Assembly (NCBI GenBank): GCA_025934715.1
Contig: JAICWR010000005.1
Span: forward strand, 1-36,023
Length of the DNA: 36,023 nt
DNA from: Candidatus Saccharimonadota bacterium
GTDB taxonomy: Bacteria > Patescibacteriota > Saccharimonadia > Saccharimonadales > UBA10212
Reading direction: 5' to 3'
Part shown: positions 14,300 to 22,799 of the stretch, one piece after another
How positions within the stretch are numbered: position 1 is the stretch's first letter
How the letters are laid out: each line of letters begins with the position of its first letter
Translations under genes and position numbers: made by a program
Notes under the pieces: generated by a model
Told to the model about the DNA's origin: nothing
The model's database searches: none
Seen by the model: only the letters and a program-made list of their open reading frames with translations

Positions 14300-16075
14300 A
14301 TGGACCAGGGCCATATACGGAATTTTTGCATAATAGCGCACATTGACCACGGCAAAAGCACGCTGGCCGATAGGTTGCTGGAACTGACAGGCACAGTCGA
14401 GAAGCGCCGGATGCATGAACAAGTGCTGGACAAGATGGATTTGGAACGCGAGCGCGGCATCACCATCAAGCTGGCTCCAGTACGGATGAAATATGAAGAC
14501 TACGAACTGAACTTGATAGACACCCCCGGCCATGTGGATTTCAGTTACGAAGTCAGCCGCAGCCTGGCGGCCGTGGAAGGGGCGATTCTTGTGGTCGACG
14601 CCAGCCAGGGGGTTCAAGCCCAGACACTGGCCAACGTTTATCTTGCGCTGGGCGCCGATTTAAAAATTATCCCGGTGCTTAATAAGATTGATTTGCCGGC
14701 GGCCGACACCGAGCGGGTCGGCGCTGAAATTATCAGCCTGCTGGGCTGTCAGAAAGAAGATATCCTGCGCGTCAGCGCTAAAACCGGCCAAGGCGTGAGG
14801 GAGTTGTTACAGAAAATTGTGTCCGACTTGCCACCGCCCTCCGGCGATGCCGATACGCCGGCCAGAGCCTTGATTTTCGATTCGTATTATGACGATTACC
14901 GGGGAGTGATCCTATACACCAGGGTGGTTGACGGGCAAATCACCAAGAATTCAAATATACGTATGCTAGGCACGGCCAGCCAGGGATTAGCGCTGGAAGT
15001 CGGCTCCCTTTCACCAGAAATGGAGCCGGCCGGCAGTCTTAAGGCCGGCGAAATCGGCTACATCGTCACAAACCTTAAAAGCACCCACTCCGGCCGGGTG
15101 GGCGACACTGTCACGGCCGGCGATGACGGGGTGCGGCCGCTGCCCGGCTATAAAAATGTCCAGCCATTTGTATATGCTGGTTTTTTCCCGGATAGCCATG
15201 AGAACTACCAGGCGCTCAAAGACGCTGCGGAGCGGCTGGCTTTGAGCGATTCGGCGCTAAGCTTTTCGCCGGAAAACTCGCCAGTGCTGGGCTTTGGCTT
15301 CCGTATCGGTTTTTTGGGCCTTTTGCATATGGATATCGTCCGGGAGCGGCTGGAGCGGGAGTATGGCCTGGAGCTGATAATCACCAACCCTTCCACCGAC
15401 TATCAAATCAAACTGACCTCCGGTGAAGAAATCGACATAAAATCGGCGTCCGAGCTGCCCGAAGCCAGCTTAGTCGATGAAATCCGTGAACCCTGGGTTA
15501 AGGGGGAGATAGTCTGCCCCAGCCAATACGTTGGCAGCGTGCTGCAGATGGTGGTGGCCGCCCGTGGAGCCCAGAAACACCTAAGCTATATGGATAATTT
15601 GGCGGTGATAGATTTTGAAGCGCCGTTGGCTAACTTGCTGACCGACTTTTACGACCAGCTCAAAAGCACTACCAGCGGTTACGGCTCGTTCAATTATGAG
15701 CTGGCCGATTACAGGGTAGAGGATCTAGTACGGCTCGATTTTTACGTTGCGGGCGATAAAGTGGATGCCCTATCTATAATGGTCCACCGCAGCGAGGCCG
15801 AACGGGTGGCCCGGTCGGCCGTCGCCAAACTCAAAGACGTAATTCCGCGCCAGCAGTTCAAGGTTGCCCTGCAGGCCGCCATCGGCGGTAAATTCATCGC
15901 CCGTGAGGATATTAGCGCCTATCGCAAAGATGTCACCACCGGCCTTTACGGCGGCGACGTCACCCGGAAGAAGAAAGTTTTAGCCAAGCAGAAAAAAGGC
16001 AAGGAGCGCATGAAACGCTTTGGGAAAGTGGACATACCAGCCGAAGCCTTCGCGGTCATGCTAAAGAGAGATTAG
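14300..16075 (+). CDS. lepA: Translation elongation factor 4 (LepA)
   Basis: A 591-residue translational GTPase. G1 is AHIDHGKSTLADRL, the switch I region RERGITIK, G3 DTPGHVDFSYEV, and G4 NKID. The C-terminal EF4-specific domain ends in KKKVLAKQKKGKERMKRFGKVDIP and PAEAFAVMLK, typical of LepA and absent from EF-G. The factor acts on stalled or initiating ribosomes; its length is normal. The GTP-binding motifs are all intact. Transcription appears leaderless. Confidence 0.96.
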   Translation: MDQGHIRNFCIIAHIDHGKSTLADRLLELTGTVEKRRMHEQVLDKMDLERERGITIKLAPVRMKYEDYELNLIDTPGHVDFSYEVSRSLAAVEGAILVVDASQGVQAQTLANVYLALGADLKIIPVLNKIDLPAADTERVGAEIISLLGCQKEDILRVSAKTGQGVRELLQKIVSDLPPPSGDADTPARALIFDSYYDDYRGVILYTRVVDGQITKNSNIRMLGTASQGLALEVGSLSPEMEPAGSLKAGEIGYIVTNLKSTHSGRVGDTVTAGDDGVRPLPGYKNVQPFVYAGFFPDSHENYQALKDAAERLALSDSALSFSPENSPVLGFGFRIGFLGLLHMDIVRERLEREYGLELIITNPSTDYQIKLTSGEEIDIKSASELPEASLVDEIREPWVKGEIVCPSQYVGSVLQMVVAARGAQKHLSYMDNLAVIDFEAPLANLLTDFYDQLKSTTSGYGSFNYELADYRVEDLVRLDFYVAGDKVDALSIMVHRSEAERVARSAVAKLKDVIPRQQFKVALQAAIGGKFIAREDISAYRKDVTTGLYGGDVTRKKKVLAKQKKGKERMKRFGKVDIPAEAFAVMLKRD

Positions 16076-16090
16076 CGCCGATACGCTATC

Positions 16091-16132
16091 CTCACTTGTC
16101 GCACGAATGATTATGTTAATCTGTTAAGTGAG
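16091..16132 (+). promoter_or_regulatory. Inverted repeat ahead of the first kinase-like gene
   Basis: CTCACTT (16091-16097) and AAGTGAG (16126-16132) form a 7-bp inverted repeat that brackets a possible TATGTT -10 (16112-16117) and ends 1 nt before the ATG at 16134. It could be an operator or could occlude the start in mRNA. Weak on its own. Confidence 0.3.
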
Positions 16133-16133
16133 T

Positions 16134-16829
16134 ATGACGCGCGAAGAATTCCTGACCCAATTTCCCAAGCTCGTTAAAAATTATGAGCCCTCACAGGTGG
16201 CCCTCCAGCGCATTTCTAACATAACGCTTTTTATGGTGATCGGGCCCTCGGGTGTGGGTAAAACATCTATCGTCAAAGGCATGAATATCCCCTATGTGGC
16301 AAGTGACATCACTCGGCCTAAACGGCCCGAAGAAATTGACGGCCAGGATTATTTTTTCAGGACGGATTACGACAAAGTGATATATGACATCCAGCACGGC
16401 GGCTTTGTCCAGGTGGCCGTCGGGCCGGACGGCGACTTTTACGGCACCCGGGCCAACTCCTACCCGTCATTCGGCATGGCTGTCTACGCGGTTGTCGCCG
16501 ATGTGATTCCTATCTTCCGTGAACTGGGGTTCGAAAAAACCTTCAGCCTTTATATCGTGCCCCCGAACATGGCCGAATGGATGCACCGCATGAAGGCCCA
16601 CAACTTGTCCCAGTCTGATCTCGAAAAACGGATGGCCGAAGCCCAGCGATCTCTCAAATTCGCCTTGAATGATGTGCAGACCCACTTTATCTTGAATGAT
16701 GTTATGGACGATGCTATCGGCCAGGCCAATGACTTGATCGGCGGGCGGGTGAACAGGGTGCGCGAGGAGTACGCCAAGCAAACAGCCGACCGCCTGTACA
16801 AGGAATTGACCGGCACAGCAGGTAAGTGA
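16134..16829 (+). CDS. Guanylate kinase-like P-loop protein, copy 1
   Basis: A 231-residue protein. After about 28 extra N-terminal residues comes a canonical P-loop, GPSGVGKTS (37-45). It is followed by SDITRPKRPEEIDGQDYFF, which matches the GMP-binding segment of guanylate kinase (Ser, two Arg and Tyr all kept), then FVQVA in place of the usual FLEWA (Glu to Gln) and FYGTRA. The C-terminal lid and helix are present. Guanylate kinase phosphorylates GMP to GDP. The altered Glu and the extensions leave open whether this one still uses GMP. A second, more divergent copy follows after 4 nt. Confidence 0.75.
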   Translation: MTREEFLTQFPKLVKNYEPSQVALQRISNITLFMVIGPSGVGKTSIVKGMNIPYVASDITRPKRPEEIDGQDYFFRTDYDKVIYDIQHGGFVQVAVGPDGDFYGTRANSYPSFGMAVYAVVADVIPIFRELGFEKTFSLYIVPPNMAEWMHRMKAHNLSQSDLEKRMAEAQRSLKFALNDVQTHFILNDVMDDAIGQANDLIGGRVNRVREEYAKQTADRLYKELTGTAGK

Positions 16830-16833
16830 ACCA

Positions 16834-17571
16834 ATGCCGCTCCAGTACTACTCCGAATTTAAGGACGCGCTGGAGAAGTATCAGGTGTCAGACAGGGCGC
16901 TCCGAGCGATAACAGACCTGCGCTTAGTATTGCTGGTGGCGCCAACTTCAGCTGGCAAGAACACCGTGATCCGCCATCAACTCCAGACTGGCCGTTATTA
17001 TTTCGTTGTTTCGGACACCACCCGCCAGCCACGGATTAACGATGGGGTCAAAGAAAAAAACGGCCGGGAATACTGGTTCAGGACAGAAGAAGAAATGCTA
17101 GATGATATCCGCCAAGGCGAGTTATTAGAAGCCGAAATCATCCACGAACAGCAGGTTTCAGGTATTAGCATTCGTGAACTGGAAAAGGCCAAGAATCAGC
17201 GCAAGATAGCCATCACAGACGTGGATATTCACGGCATGCATAACATCATGAAGATCAAACCGGACGCCACGGCCGTGATGCTGGTCCCTCCGAACTTTGA
17301 CGAATGGCAGCGCCGTCTGGCCGCCCGCGGCCGCATGACCCCCGAAGAACGGGCCCGCCGCTTTAAAACGGCGCTCAAGATATTTGAAGACGGCCTTGAG
17401 CAGGATTATTACCACTTTGTGATATCTGAGAATGTTGAGCAGTCCGGTGCGATTTTGGACGCCATAGTGGCCGGCAAGCCCAACCCCCACCAAGGCCGGG
17501 GCCGCAGCGCGATACAGCAATTACAATCCGCCCTTCAGGACCAGTTAAGTCCAGACCGATCAATCCTTTAG
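16834..17571 (+). CDS. Guanylate kinase-like protein with degenerate P-loop, copy 2
   Basis: A 245-residue homologue of the upstream gene with the same N-terminal extension (about 30 residues) and overall layout. Its P-loop reads APTSAGKNT (36-44) where the family has GPSGxGK[ST]T, so the first Gly is Ala and the Mg-binding Ser/Thr is Asn. The GMP-site SDTTRQPR segment and the following Tyr are kept, LLEAE keeps the Glu, but the YGT tyrosine is replaced (QQVSGIS). This suggests weak or lost phosphotransfer, or another nucleotide. A Pro/Gly/Gln-rich C-terminal tail is extra. The stop codon overlaps the CIRCE operator of the next operon. Confidence 0.7.
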   Translation: MPLQYYSEFKDALEKYQVSDRALRAITDLRLVLLVAPTSAGKNTVIRHQLQTGRYYFVVSDTTRQPRINDGVKEKNGREYWFRTEEEMLDDIRQGELLEAEIIHEQQVSGISIRELEKAKNQRKIAITDVDIHGMHNIMKIKPDATAVMLVPPNFDEWQRRLAARGRMTPEERARRFKTALKIFEDGLEQDYYHFVISENVEQSGAILDAIVAGKPNPHQGRGRSAIQQLQSALQDQLSPDRSIL

Positions 17572-17606
17572 CACTCTTGACACCTGAGTGCTAATTTCTC
17601 TAAAAT
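17568..17606 (+). promoter_or_regulatory. CIRCE operator and heat-shock operon promoter
   Basis: A perfect CIRCE, TTAGCACTC (17568-17576), 9-nt spacer, GAGTGCTAA (17586-17594), is the HrcA-binding site. The spacer itself contains the -35 TTGACA (17577-17582), and TAAAAT (17601-17606) follows after 18 nt. HrcA bound here would block RNA polymerase directly. Confidence 0.95.
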
Positions 17607-17614
17607 AGAGACAC

Positions 17615-17641
17615 TTAGCAATTAAGTTTTGTGAGTGCTAA
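17615..17641 (+). promoter_or_regulatory. Second, imperfect CIRCE over the hrcA start region
   Basis: TTAGCAATT (17615-17623), 9-nt spacer, GAGTGCTAA (17633-17641). The right arm is perfect and the left arm has two mismatches. It lies just downstream of the predicted transcription start and ends 2 nt before the hrcA ATG. Confidence 0.8.
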
Positions 17642-17643
17642 AT

Positions 17644-18348
17644 ATGACCCCAAGACAAGAGAAAATTCTGCAGGCGGTTATCGAACAATACGCCGAAGTC
17701 GCCAGCCCGGTGGGCAGTAATCTGCTGGCACGGGTTTTTGGGGTGTCTAGCGCCACTATCCGTTCAGAGATGGCCGAACTAGAACGCCTGGGCTATATCA
17801 TGCAGCCGCATACCAGCGCCGGACGGATCCCCACAGATAAAGGCTACCGGTTTTACGTCAATACCTTAACAACGGCTGACGGAAAACCGGCAGAGCGGCG
17901 CGCCGAGCGGGCGCTGGAAGCCCGGGTAAATAGCGGCGGCCAGCCCGAGCGAACCATCCACAACGCGGTGGACACTTTGGTGGAACTGACCCACAACTTG
18001 GGGATGGCCACCATTGGCAACCAGCTATATATGAGCGGATTATCAAACCTGTTCGGCCAGCCGGAATTCATGCACCCGGGACAAGTCCAGGAGGTGGCGA
18101 GGCTTCTGGACAATCTGCAGCCGTGGCTAAATGAAGCCGCGCCTAATGAGCCGCTGAGCGTTTATATAGGACGTGAAAACCCGATTGGCCGCAGCGCCGG
18201 CGCCAGCCTGATAATCAGCCGCTTCCGCAGCCCGTTCAGCGACAGTAGTTATATCGGTGTTTTAGGCCCTACGCGCCAGAGCTACCGGGATGTCATGAGC
18301 CTGGTCGGCCGGGCCGGCCACGCCCTGGAGGAAACCTTGTATGTCTGA
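17644..18348 (+). CDS. hrcA: Heat-inducible transcription repressor HrcA, short form
   Basis: A 234-residue protein. The N-terminal winged helix is clear (TPRQEKILQAVIEQY, SPVGSNLLARVFGVSSATIRSEM in part, LERLGYIMQPHTSAGRIPTDKGYRFYV), and the C-terminal GPTRQSYRDVMSLV is the usual closing motif. Typical HrcA has about 340 residues, so roughly 100 residues of the central GAF-like and insert region are absent. It represses chaperone operons by binding CIRCE, here its own. A GTG at 17635 would add three codons but lies inside the second CIRCE; the ATG at 17644 is preferred. It overlaps the next gene by 8 nt. Confidence 0.93.
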   Translation: MTPRQEKILQAVIEQYAEVASPVGSNLLARVFGVSSATIRSEMAELERLGYIMQPHTSAGRIPTDKGYRFYVNTLTTADGKPAERRAERALEARVNSGGQPERTIHNAVDTLVELTHNLGMATIGNQLYMSGLSNLFGQPEFMHPGQVQEVARLLDNLQPWLNEAAPNEPLSVYIGRENPIGRSAGASLIISRFRSPFSDSSYIGVLGPTRQSYRDVMSLVGRAGHALEETLYV

Positions 18349-18604
18349 ACTTAGCCCACTTATGGGCGAAACAATCTTTGGTCAGCCTACACCGCCTGAA
18401 GCCCGACAACTCATTGAAATGTGGGCCGAGTTTTTTGAAGGTAGAACAGGCGAGTCTGAATTAGAAGCAGAAATGAGAATGATGAGAACTGCAACTGCAA
18501 TTCAGCGCGAATTATGGCCGCATCAAAGTTATATGGCGCAAACTCTGAATGACATGGCTTGGATTGCGGGAGATAAATTAGTGAGAGGGGAGCTTGATGA
18601 GTAA
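18341..18604 (+). CDS. Unknown 87-residue protein between hrcA and grpE
   Basis: An acidic, probably helical protein (MSELSPLMGETIFGQPTPPE at the start; Trp/Met-rich segments IEMWAEFFEG and LNDMAWIAGD). No signal peptide or membrane segment. It overlaps hrcA by 8 nt and grpE by 8 nt, so it is translated as part of the operon. Its codons are visibly more AT-rich than those of the chaperone genes around it, which hints at a different history or relaxed selection. The family is not recognised. Confidence 0.7.
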   Translation: MSELSPLMGETIFGQPTPPEARQLIEMWAEFFEGRTGESELEAEMRMMRTATAIQRELWPHQSYMAQTLNDMAWIAGDKLVRGELDE

Positions 18605-19061
18605 GAAGCCGACAATCAAGGAATTAGAGCAGAAAGTCGGCGAGCTGACTGAGGCGTTGCAACGGGAACGCGCCGATAGCCTTAACCTGCGCCGCCGGAC
18701 AGATGAAGAAAAGAAAAGGCTGGGCGAATTCTACAAGGCCATGGTAATCCAAGAACTCTTGCCGGCATTAGATAATCTAGAGCGAGCTTTTAAACATACA
18801 CCCAAGGAGTTAAAGGACGATGATTTCGTCAAGGGCTTGCGCAGTGTCATGAAGCAGTTCGAGCAAAGCTTTGCCCAGCTGGGGGTCAAACGGATTAAAA
18901 CCGTTGGAGAGGAGTTTGACCCTAAACTGCACGAAGCAGTCCATATGGAGGATGGCAACGGTACGGTTGAAGTTGTTTGCGAGGAACTTCAACCGGGCTA
19001 TACGCTGGGCGACGAAGTCATCCGCCACGCCATGGTTAAAGTAAGTATGGAGAAAAAATAA
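18597..19061 (+). CDS. grpE: Nucleotide exchange factor GrpE
   Basis: A 154-residue protein. It has an N-terminal coiled coil (IKELEQKVGELTEALQRERA), then NLRRRTDEEKK, LLPALDNLERA and a C-terminal beta domain with GVKRIKTVGEEFDPKLHEAV (in part) and GDEVIRHAMVKVS. GrpE releases ADP from DnaK. It is shorter than E. coli GrpE at the N-terminus but complete in the core. The ATG at 18597 has AGGGGAG 4 nt upstream; a TTG one codon earlier is less likely. The stop overlaps the next start (TAATG). Confidence 0.95.
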   Translation: MSKKPTIKELEQKVGELTEALQRERADSLNLRRRTDEEKKRLGEFYKAMVIQELLPALDNLERAFKHTPKELKDDDFVKGLRSVMKQFEQSFAQLGVKRIKTVGEEFDPKLHEAVHMEDGNGTVEVVCEELQPGYTLGDEVIRHAMVKVSMEKK

Positions 19062-19345
19062 TGGGTAGTATGGAGCAGCCCCTGCCAGGTATGAGTGAAG
19101 GGGAATGGAAATTCCGGGAAGGCGGTGCTTTGATTGACCATGGAGTAGAACAAGGCGATTATGAGCTTTCACGGCAGGGCTTAGAAATCTCTATCGACGC
19201 ACTCGAGGAAACCTTAAGGCCGCACCTTGAGGCTCGCTTTCAAGAGCTTTTTCCCGGAGAACACATACCAACCGAGCTACAAGAGCTGGGATATAGAGTT
19301 AAAGAAAAGGAAATTGATTTATTTATAGAAGAGGAGGAACAATAA
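19061..19345 (+). CDS. Unknown acidic 94-residue protein between grpE and dnaK
   Basis: A very acidic protein ending in KEIDLFIEEEEQ, predicted mostly helical with a single aromatic-rich N-terminal stretch (MSEGEWKFREGG). Its start shares one base with the grpE stop, and its stop abuts the dnaK start, so it is translationally linked to both. The coding sequence is AT-richer than grpE and dnaK. The acidic C-terminus recalls chaperone-interacting tails, but no function is assigned. The AGGAGG within its last codons is the ribosome site for dnaK. Confidence 0.7.
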   Translation: MGSMEQPLPGMSEGEWKFREGGALIDHGVEQGDYELSRQGLEISIDALEETLRPHLEARFQELFPGEHIPTELQELGYRVKEKEIDLFIEEEEQ

Positions 19346-21301
19346 ATGGCGAAGATTATAGGAATCGATTTAGGAACGACTAACAGCGCGATGGCGGTGA
19401 TGCAGTCCGGCAAGCCGGAAATCATTGCCAATAGCGAAGGCAACCGCACCACGCCTAGCGTGGTGGCGATTAATAAAAACGGCGAGCGGCTGGCCGGCCA
19501 GGTGGCTAACCGCCAGCGCGTCACCAACCCGACCAACACGATTTTTGGCGTAAAGCGGCTGATTGGCCGCAAGTTCGAAGACAAAGAAGTCCAGCGAGAC
19601 ATTGAACTAATGCCGTATAAGATCGTCAAAGCCGGCAGCGGCGTGAAAGTTGAAATGGCCGGTAAAGAATACAGCCCTGAAGAGGTCAGCGCCATGATCC
19701 TTAGCAAACTTAAGGCCGACGCCGAAGCTTTTTTGGGCGAGCCGGTCACAGAGGCGGTCATAACTGTTCCGGCCTACTTTGATGATAGCCAGCGCCAGGC
19801 CACCAAAGACGCCGGCAAAATCGCCGGCCTAGAGGTGAAGCGAATTATCAATGAGCCAACGGCCGCCGCCCTGGCTTACGGCTTGGAAAAAGGCAAAGAA
19901 GAAAAGATCGCCGTGTTTGACCTTGGCGGCGGCACCTTCGACATCTCCATCCTGCAACTGGGCGAAGGCGTGTTCGAAGTGCTCAGCACCAATGGCGACA
20001 CCCACCTGGGCGGCGAAGACTTCGATATGCGCATTGTCAACCACTTTGTGGAACAGTTCAAAAAAGAGTCAGGCATTGATGTGAAAGATGACAAAGCTGC
20101 CATGCAGCGGCTCAAAGAAGAAGCCGAAAAGGCCAAAAAGGAGCTATCCACAACAGAGGTGGCCGACATCAACCTACCGTTTTTGACGGCCAATGCTGCG
20201 GGCCCCAAACACTTTGAATATAAGCTTAGCCGCGCCAAGCTGATCGAGCTGGTCCAGGACTTGATTGACCAGACTGCCGAGCCAGTCAAAAAGGCTCTAA
20301 AAGATGCCAAGCTCGAACCCAAAGATGTCAACGAAATTGTGCTGGTAGGCGGTATGACCCGCATGCCGGCCGTGGTCGAAAAGGTCAAGCAAATTTTTGG
20401 CAAGGACCCCCTGCAGGGTGTTAACCCGGACGAAGTCGTGGCTGTGGGCGCCGCTATCCAGGCCGGCGTGCTGCAGGGCGATGTCAAGGACGTTCTGCTC
20501 CTGGACGTCACTCCGTTAAGTTTGGGCATCGAGACTTTAGGTGGAGTCACCACGAAACTGATTGAGCGCAACACCACTATCCCGACAAGTAAAAGTGAAG
20601 TTTTCAGCACTGCTGCCGACAACCAGAACAGCGTGGAAATCCACGTACTGCAGGGTGAGCGCGAGATGAGTGCCGACAACAAATCGCTCGGCCGCTTTAT
20701 CCTGGACGGCATTCCGCCCGCACCGCGCGGTGTGCCGCAGATCGAAGTCACTTTCAATATTGACGCCAATGGCATTCTGAACGTCACAGCTAAAGACAAA
20801 GGCACTAGCAAAGAACAGAGCATAACCATCCAAGGCAGCGGCAATCTGGACAAAGCCGAGGTGGAAAAAGCCGCCAAGGAGGCCGAAGCCCACGCCGAGG
20901 AGGATAAGAAAAAGCGGGAGCAGATAGAGGCCAAGAACCAGTTAGAAAACGCCGTTTACCAGGCCGAGAAGATGAAGACCGATTACAAAGATAAGCTGTC
21001 CGAAGAGGATGTTAAAACCCTCGATGAAGCCATTACTGAAGCCAAAGGCCATCTGGAGGCGACCGACCAGGAAGAGCTGGAAAAAGCCGGTAAGGAACTC
21101 AGCGATAAGATAATGCCCATCGGCGCTAAGATGTACGAAGCAGCGCAGCAAGAAACTAGGACTGACGAACCAGCCGATGCTGGCGATGCAAAAAGCAAGA
21201 AGAAGTCCGACAAAGACGAACCGATCGAAGGCGAAGTCGTCGACGAACCCGATAAGAATTCTGCGAATTCTGACGGGGCAGGCAAGAAAGAGGATAAGTA
21301 A
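19346..21301 (+). CDS. dnaK: Chaperone DnaK (Hsp70)
   Basis: A 651-residue Hsp70. The N-terminal [13 protein letters not shown] phosphate loop, [13 protein letters not shown] and [12 protein letters not shown] define the ATPase domain; the linker [18 protein letters not shown] (in part) leads to the substrate-binding domain. The C-terminus is a Lys/Glu/Asp-rich disordered tail ([20 protein letters not shown]). Length is normal (E. coli 638). It has no insertion or missing motif. It folds and protects proteins with GrpE and DnaJ encoded in the same operon. The long open frame on the opposite strand is a codon-usage shadow. Confidence 0.98.
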   Translation: MAKIIGIDLGTTNSAMAVMQSGKPEIIANSEGNRTTPSVVAINKNGERLAGQVANRQRVTNPTNTIFGVKRLIGRKFEDKEVQRDIELMPYKIVKAGSGVKVEMAGKEYSPEEVSAMILSKLKADAEAFLGEPVTEAVITVPAYFDDSQRQATKDAGKIAGLEVKRIINEPTAAALAYGLEKGKEEKIAVFDLGGGTFDISILQLGEGVFEVLSTNGDTHLGGEDFDMRIVNHFVEQFKKESGIDVKDDKAAMQRLKEEAEKAKKELSTTEVADINLPFLTANAAGPKHFEYKLSRAKLIELVQDLIDQTAEPVKKALKDAKLEPKDVNEIVLVGGMTRMPAVVEKVKQIFGKDPLQGVNPDEVVAVGAAIQAGVLQGDVKDVLLLDVTPLSLGIETLGGVTTKLIERNTTIPTSKSEVFSTAADNQNSVEIHVLQGEREMSADNKSLGRFILDGIPPAPRGVPQIEVTFNIDANGILNVTAKDKGTSKEQSITIQGSGNLDKAEVEKAAKEAEAHAEEDKKKREQIEAKNQLENAVYQAEKMKTDYKDKLSEEDVKTLDEAITEAKGHLEATDQEELEKAGKELSDKIMPIGAKMYEAAQQETRTDEPADAGDAKSKKKSDKDEPIEGEVVDEPDKNSANSDGAGKKEDK

Positions 21302-21459
21302 TGAAGTGGCGCCGCTTAGGCTTCCTGGCGGCGATGCTGGCCGCCTTTTCAACCGGAGTGAAAACCGGTGTCAAATACGCTCAGGACCATTACGTGTCTA
21401 AGGACCGGCGGTTCATTGAAGCCGAAATCCTAAAACGGGAGAAACAGAAAAATGGCTGA
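21301..21459 (+). CDS. Small protein with hydrophobic N-terminus, 52 residues
   Basis: The frame begins at an ATG sharing one base with the dnaK stop (TAATG at 21299-21303) and reads [20 protein letters not shown], then a basic/acidic helical tail ending [10 protein letters not shown]. Residues 6-20 are moderately hydrophobic, enough for a short membrane segment or signal-like helix. It overlaps the next gene by 8 nt. The overlaps at both ends and the GC-rich codons argue that it is real despite its size. Function unknown. Confidence 0.6.
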   Translation: MKWRRLGFLAAMLAAFSTGVKTGVKYAQDHYVSKDRRFIEAEILKREKQKNG

Positions 21460-21730
21460 CGGTCAGCTTAATTTCGATGTTGAGTTTGAGAAAATTGCTG
21501 CTGTCGATGCCGCGGCAAAAGACAGAGACCTAAGATATTTTTATTGGAATCGTATATACGGAGATTTGCCAGCTAGTCGTACGTCTTATGATCTCATCGC
21601 TGATGAAGTTTCACATTTTCATAACCTTTCGGCAGAACAATACGATTCCGCGCTGGTAATGTGCCTGGCCGGCCTGGTGGAGGGGGTAAAAACGGGCAGG
21701 GAGATGTTTAGCTACGATGGCGAAGCGTGA
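21452..21730 (+). CDS. Unknown 92-residue protein between dnaK and dnaJ
   Basis: An acidic protein ([20 protein letters not shown] at the start) with aromatic-rich centre ([11 protein letters not shown]) and a helical C-terminal part ([16 protein letters not shown]). No membrane segment. It overlaps the 52-residue gene by 8 nt and dnaJ by 14 nt, which makes translational coupling likely. Composition is AT-richer in its first two thirds than dnaK or dnaJ. Its C-terminal part vaguely recalls that of the 87-residue protein (LNDMAWIAGDKLVRGE), too weak to claim homology. Confidence 0.7.
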   Translation: MADGQLNFDVEFEKIAAVDAAAKDRDLRYFYWNRIYGDLPASRTSYDLIADEVSHFHNLSAEQYDSALVMCLAGLVEGVKTGREMFSYDGEA

Positions 21731-22799
21731 TTATTACGAAGTCTTAGGCGTCGGTAAGACTGCCAGTCCCGACGAGATCAAAAAAGCTTTCCGGCGCCAA
21801 GCCGTCGAACACCACCCCGACCGTGGCGGCAATGAAGAGAAATTCAAAGAGATAAACGAAGCTTACGAGGTCTTAAAAGACCCCAGCAAGCGCCAGCGTT
21901 ACGACCAGTTCGGCCACGCCGGCGTAGGCGGCAGCGCCGCCAGTGATGGTAACCCGTTCGCCGGCTTTGGGGGGTTTGGCCAAGGCCAGGAATTTAACTT
22001 TGATTTTGGCGACCTGGGCTTGGGCGACATTTTCGGCAGTTTTTTTGGCGGCGGAACTGGCGGCGGCCGCGGCCGCAAGGCCCGCGGCCAGGACGTCGAG
22101 ACCACAGTCGAAATCAGTTTCGAACAAGCCGTCTTTGGCACCGAAGTCGACCTCAGCCTGACCATGCAGGACACCTGCAGCCACTGCAAGGGCACGACTG
22201 TCGAGCCTGGCTACGAACTCAAGCAGTGTGATAATTGCGGCGGCCGCGGCCAGATAACCAACGTCATGCGCACCGTTTTTGGAAATATCCAGCAATCGGC
22301 GCCTTGCCCTAAGTGCGAAGGCCGCGGTCAAATCCCGGAAAAAATCTGTACTGTTTGCAGCGGCAAGGGCACTGAGCGCCGCAATCAGGTCGTCAAGCTC
22401 AAAATCCCCGCCGGCGTGGACGACGGCGCCACCATCCGTCTGCGCGAGCACGGCGAAGCCATAGCCCACGGCCCCAAAGGCGATTTATACGTCAACATCA
22501 GAGTGAAGCCGCACAAAAAATTTACCCGCGAAGGCGATTTAATTCTTTCTGACGAGCATATCGGTATGGCCCGCGCCGCTTTGGGCGCCGAGATTGAGGT
22601 TGACACCGTGGACGGCCTAGTCCGGATGAAAGTCCCAGCCGGCACCCAAAGCGGCACCGACTTCAAGCTGTCCGGCCACGGCGTGCCGCACCTCAATAAA
22701 AAAAGCCGCGGCGCCCATATCGTCACCATCGCCGTTGACACCCCGACAAAACTGAATAAAGAGCAAAAGAAACTGCTCGAATCCCTGCATGACAGCTAA
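21717..22799 (+). CDS. dnaJ: Chaperone DnaJ (Hsp40)
   Basis: A 360-residue type I DnaJ. J domain with the HPD tripeptide (33-35), a Gly/Phe-rich region (about 75-115), four zinc-binding repeats ([32 protein letters not shown]) and the C-terminal substrate-binding domains. The first zinc repeat ends in TT rather than the usual GxG, a minor deviation. It stimulates the DnaK ATPase and delivers substrates. It is the last gene of the CIRCE operon and converges with the methyltransferase gene, the stop codons overlapping within 22796-22799. Confidence 0.97.
   Translation: MAKRDYYEVLGVGKTASPDEIKKAFRRQAVEHHPDRGGNEEKFKEINEAYEVLKDPSKRQRYDQFGHAGVGGSAASDGNPFAGFGGFGQGQEFNFDFGDLGLGDIFGSFFGGGTGGGRGRKARGQDVETTVEISFEQAVFGTEVDLSLTMQDTCSHCKGTTVEPGYELKQCDNCGGRGQITNVMRTVFGNIQQSAPCPKCEGRGQIPEKICTVCSGKGTERRNQVVKLKIPAGVDDGATIRLREHGEAIAHGPKGDLYVNIRVKPHKKFTREGDLILSDEHIGMARAALGAEIEVDTVDGLVRMKVPAGTQSGTDFKLSGHGVPHLNKKSRGAHIVTIAVDTPTKLNKEQKKLLESLHDS

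Noticed and set aside
19876-20934. Long open frame (352 codons) on the minus strand inside dnaK
   Set aside because: Composition is Ser/Leu/Pro-rich with no motif. It is a typical antisense shadow of a strongly codon-biased gene.
21873-22469. Ala/Val-rich open frame on the minus strand inside dnaJ
   Set aside because: Antisense shadow of the Gly-rich and zinc-finger region. No start signal.
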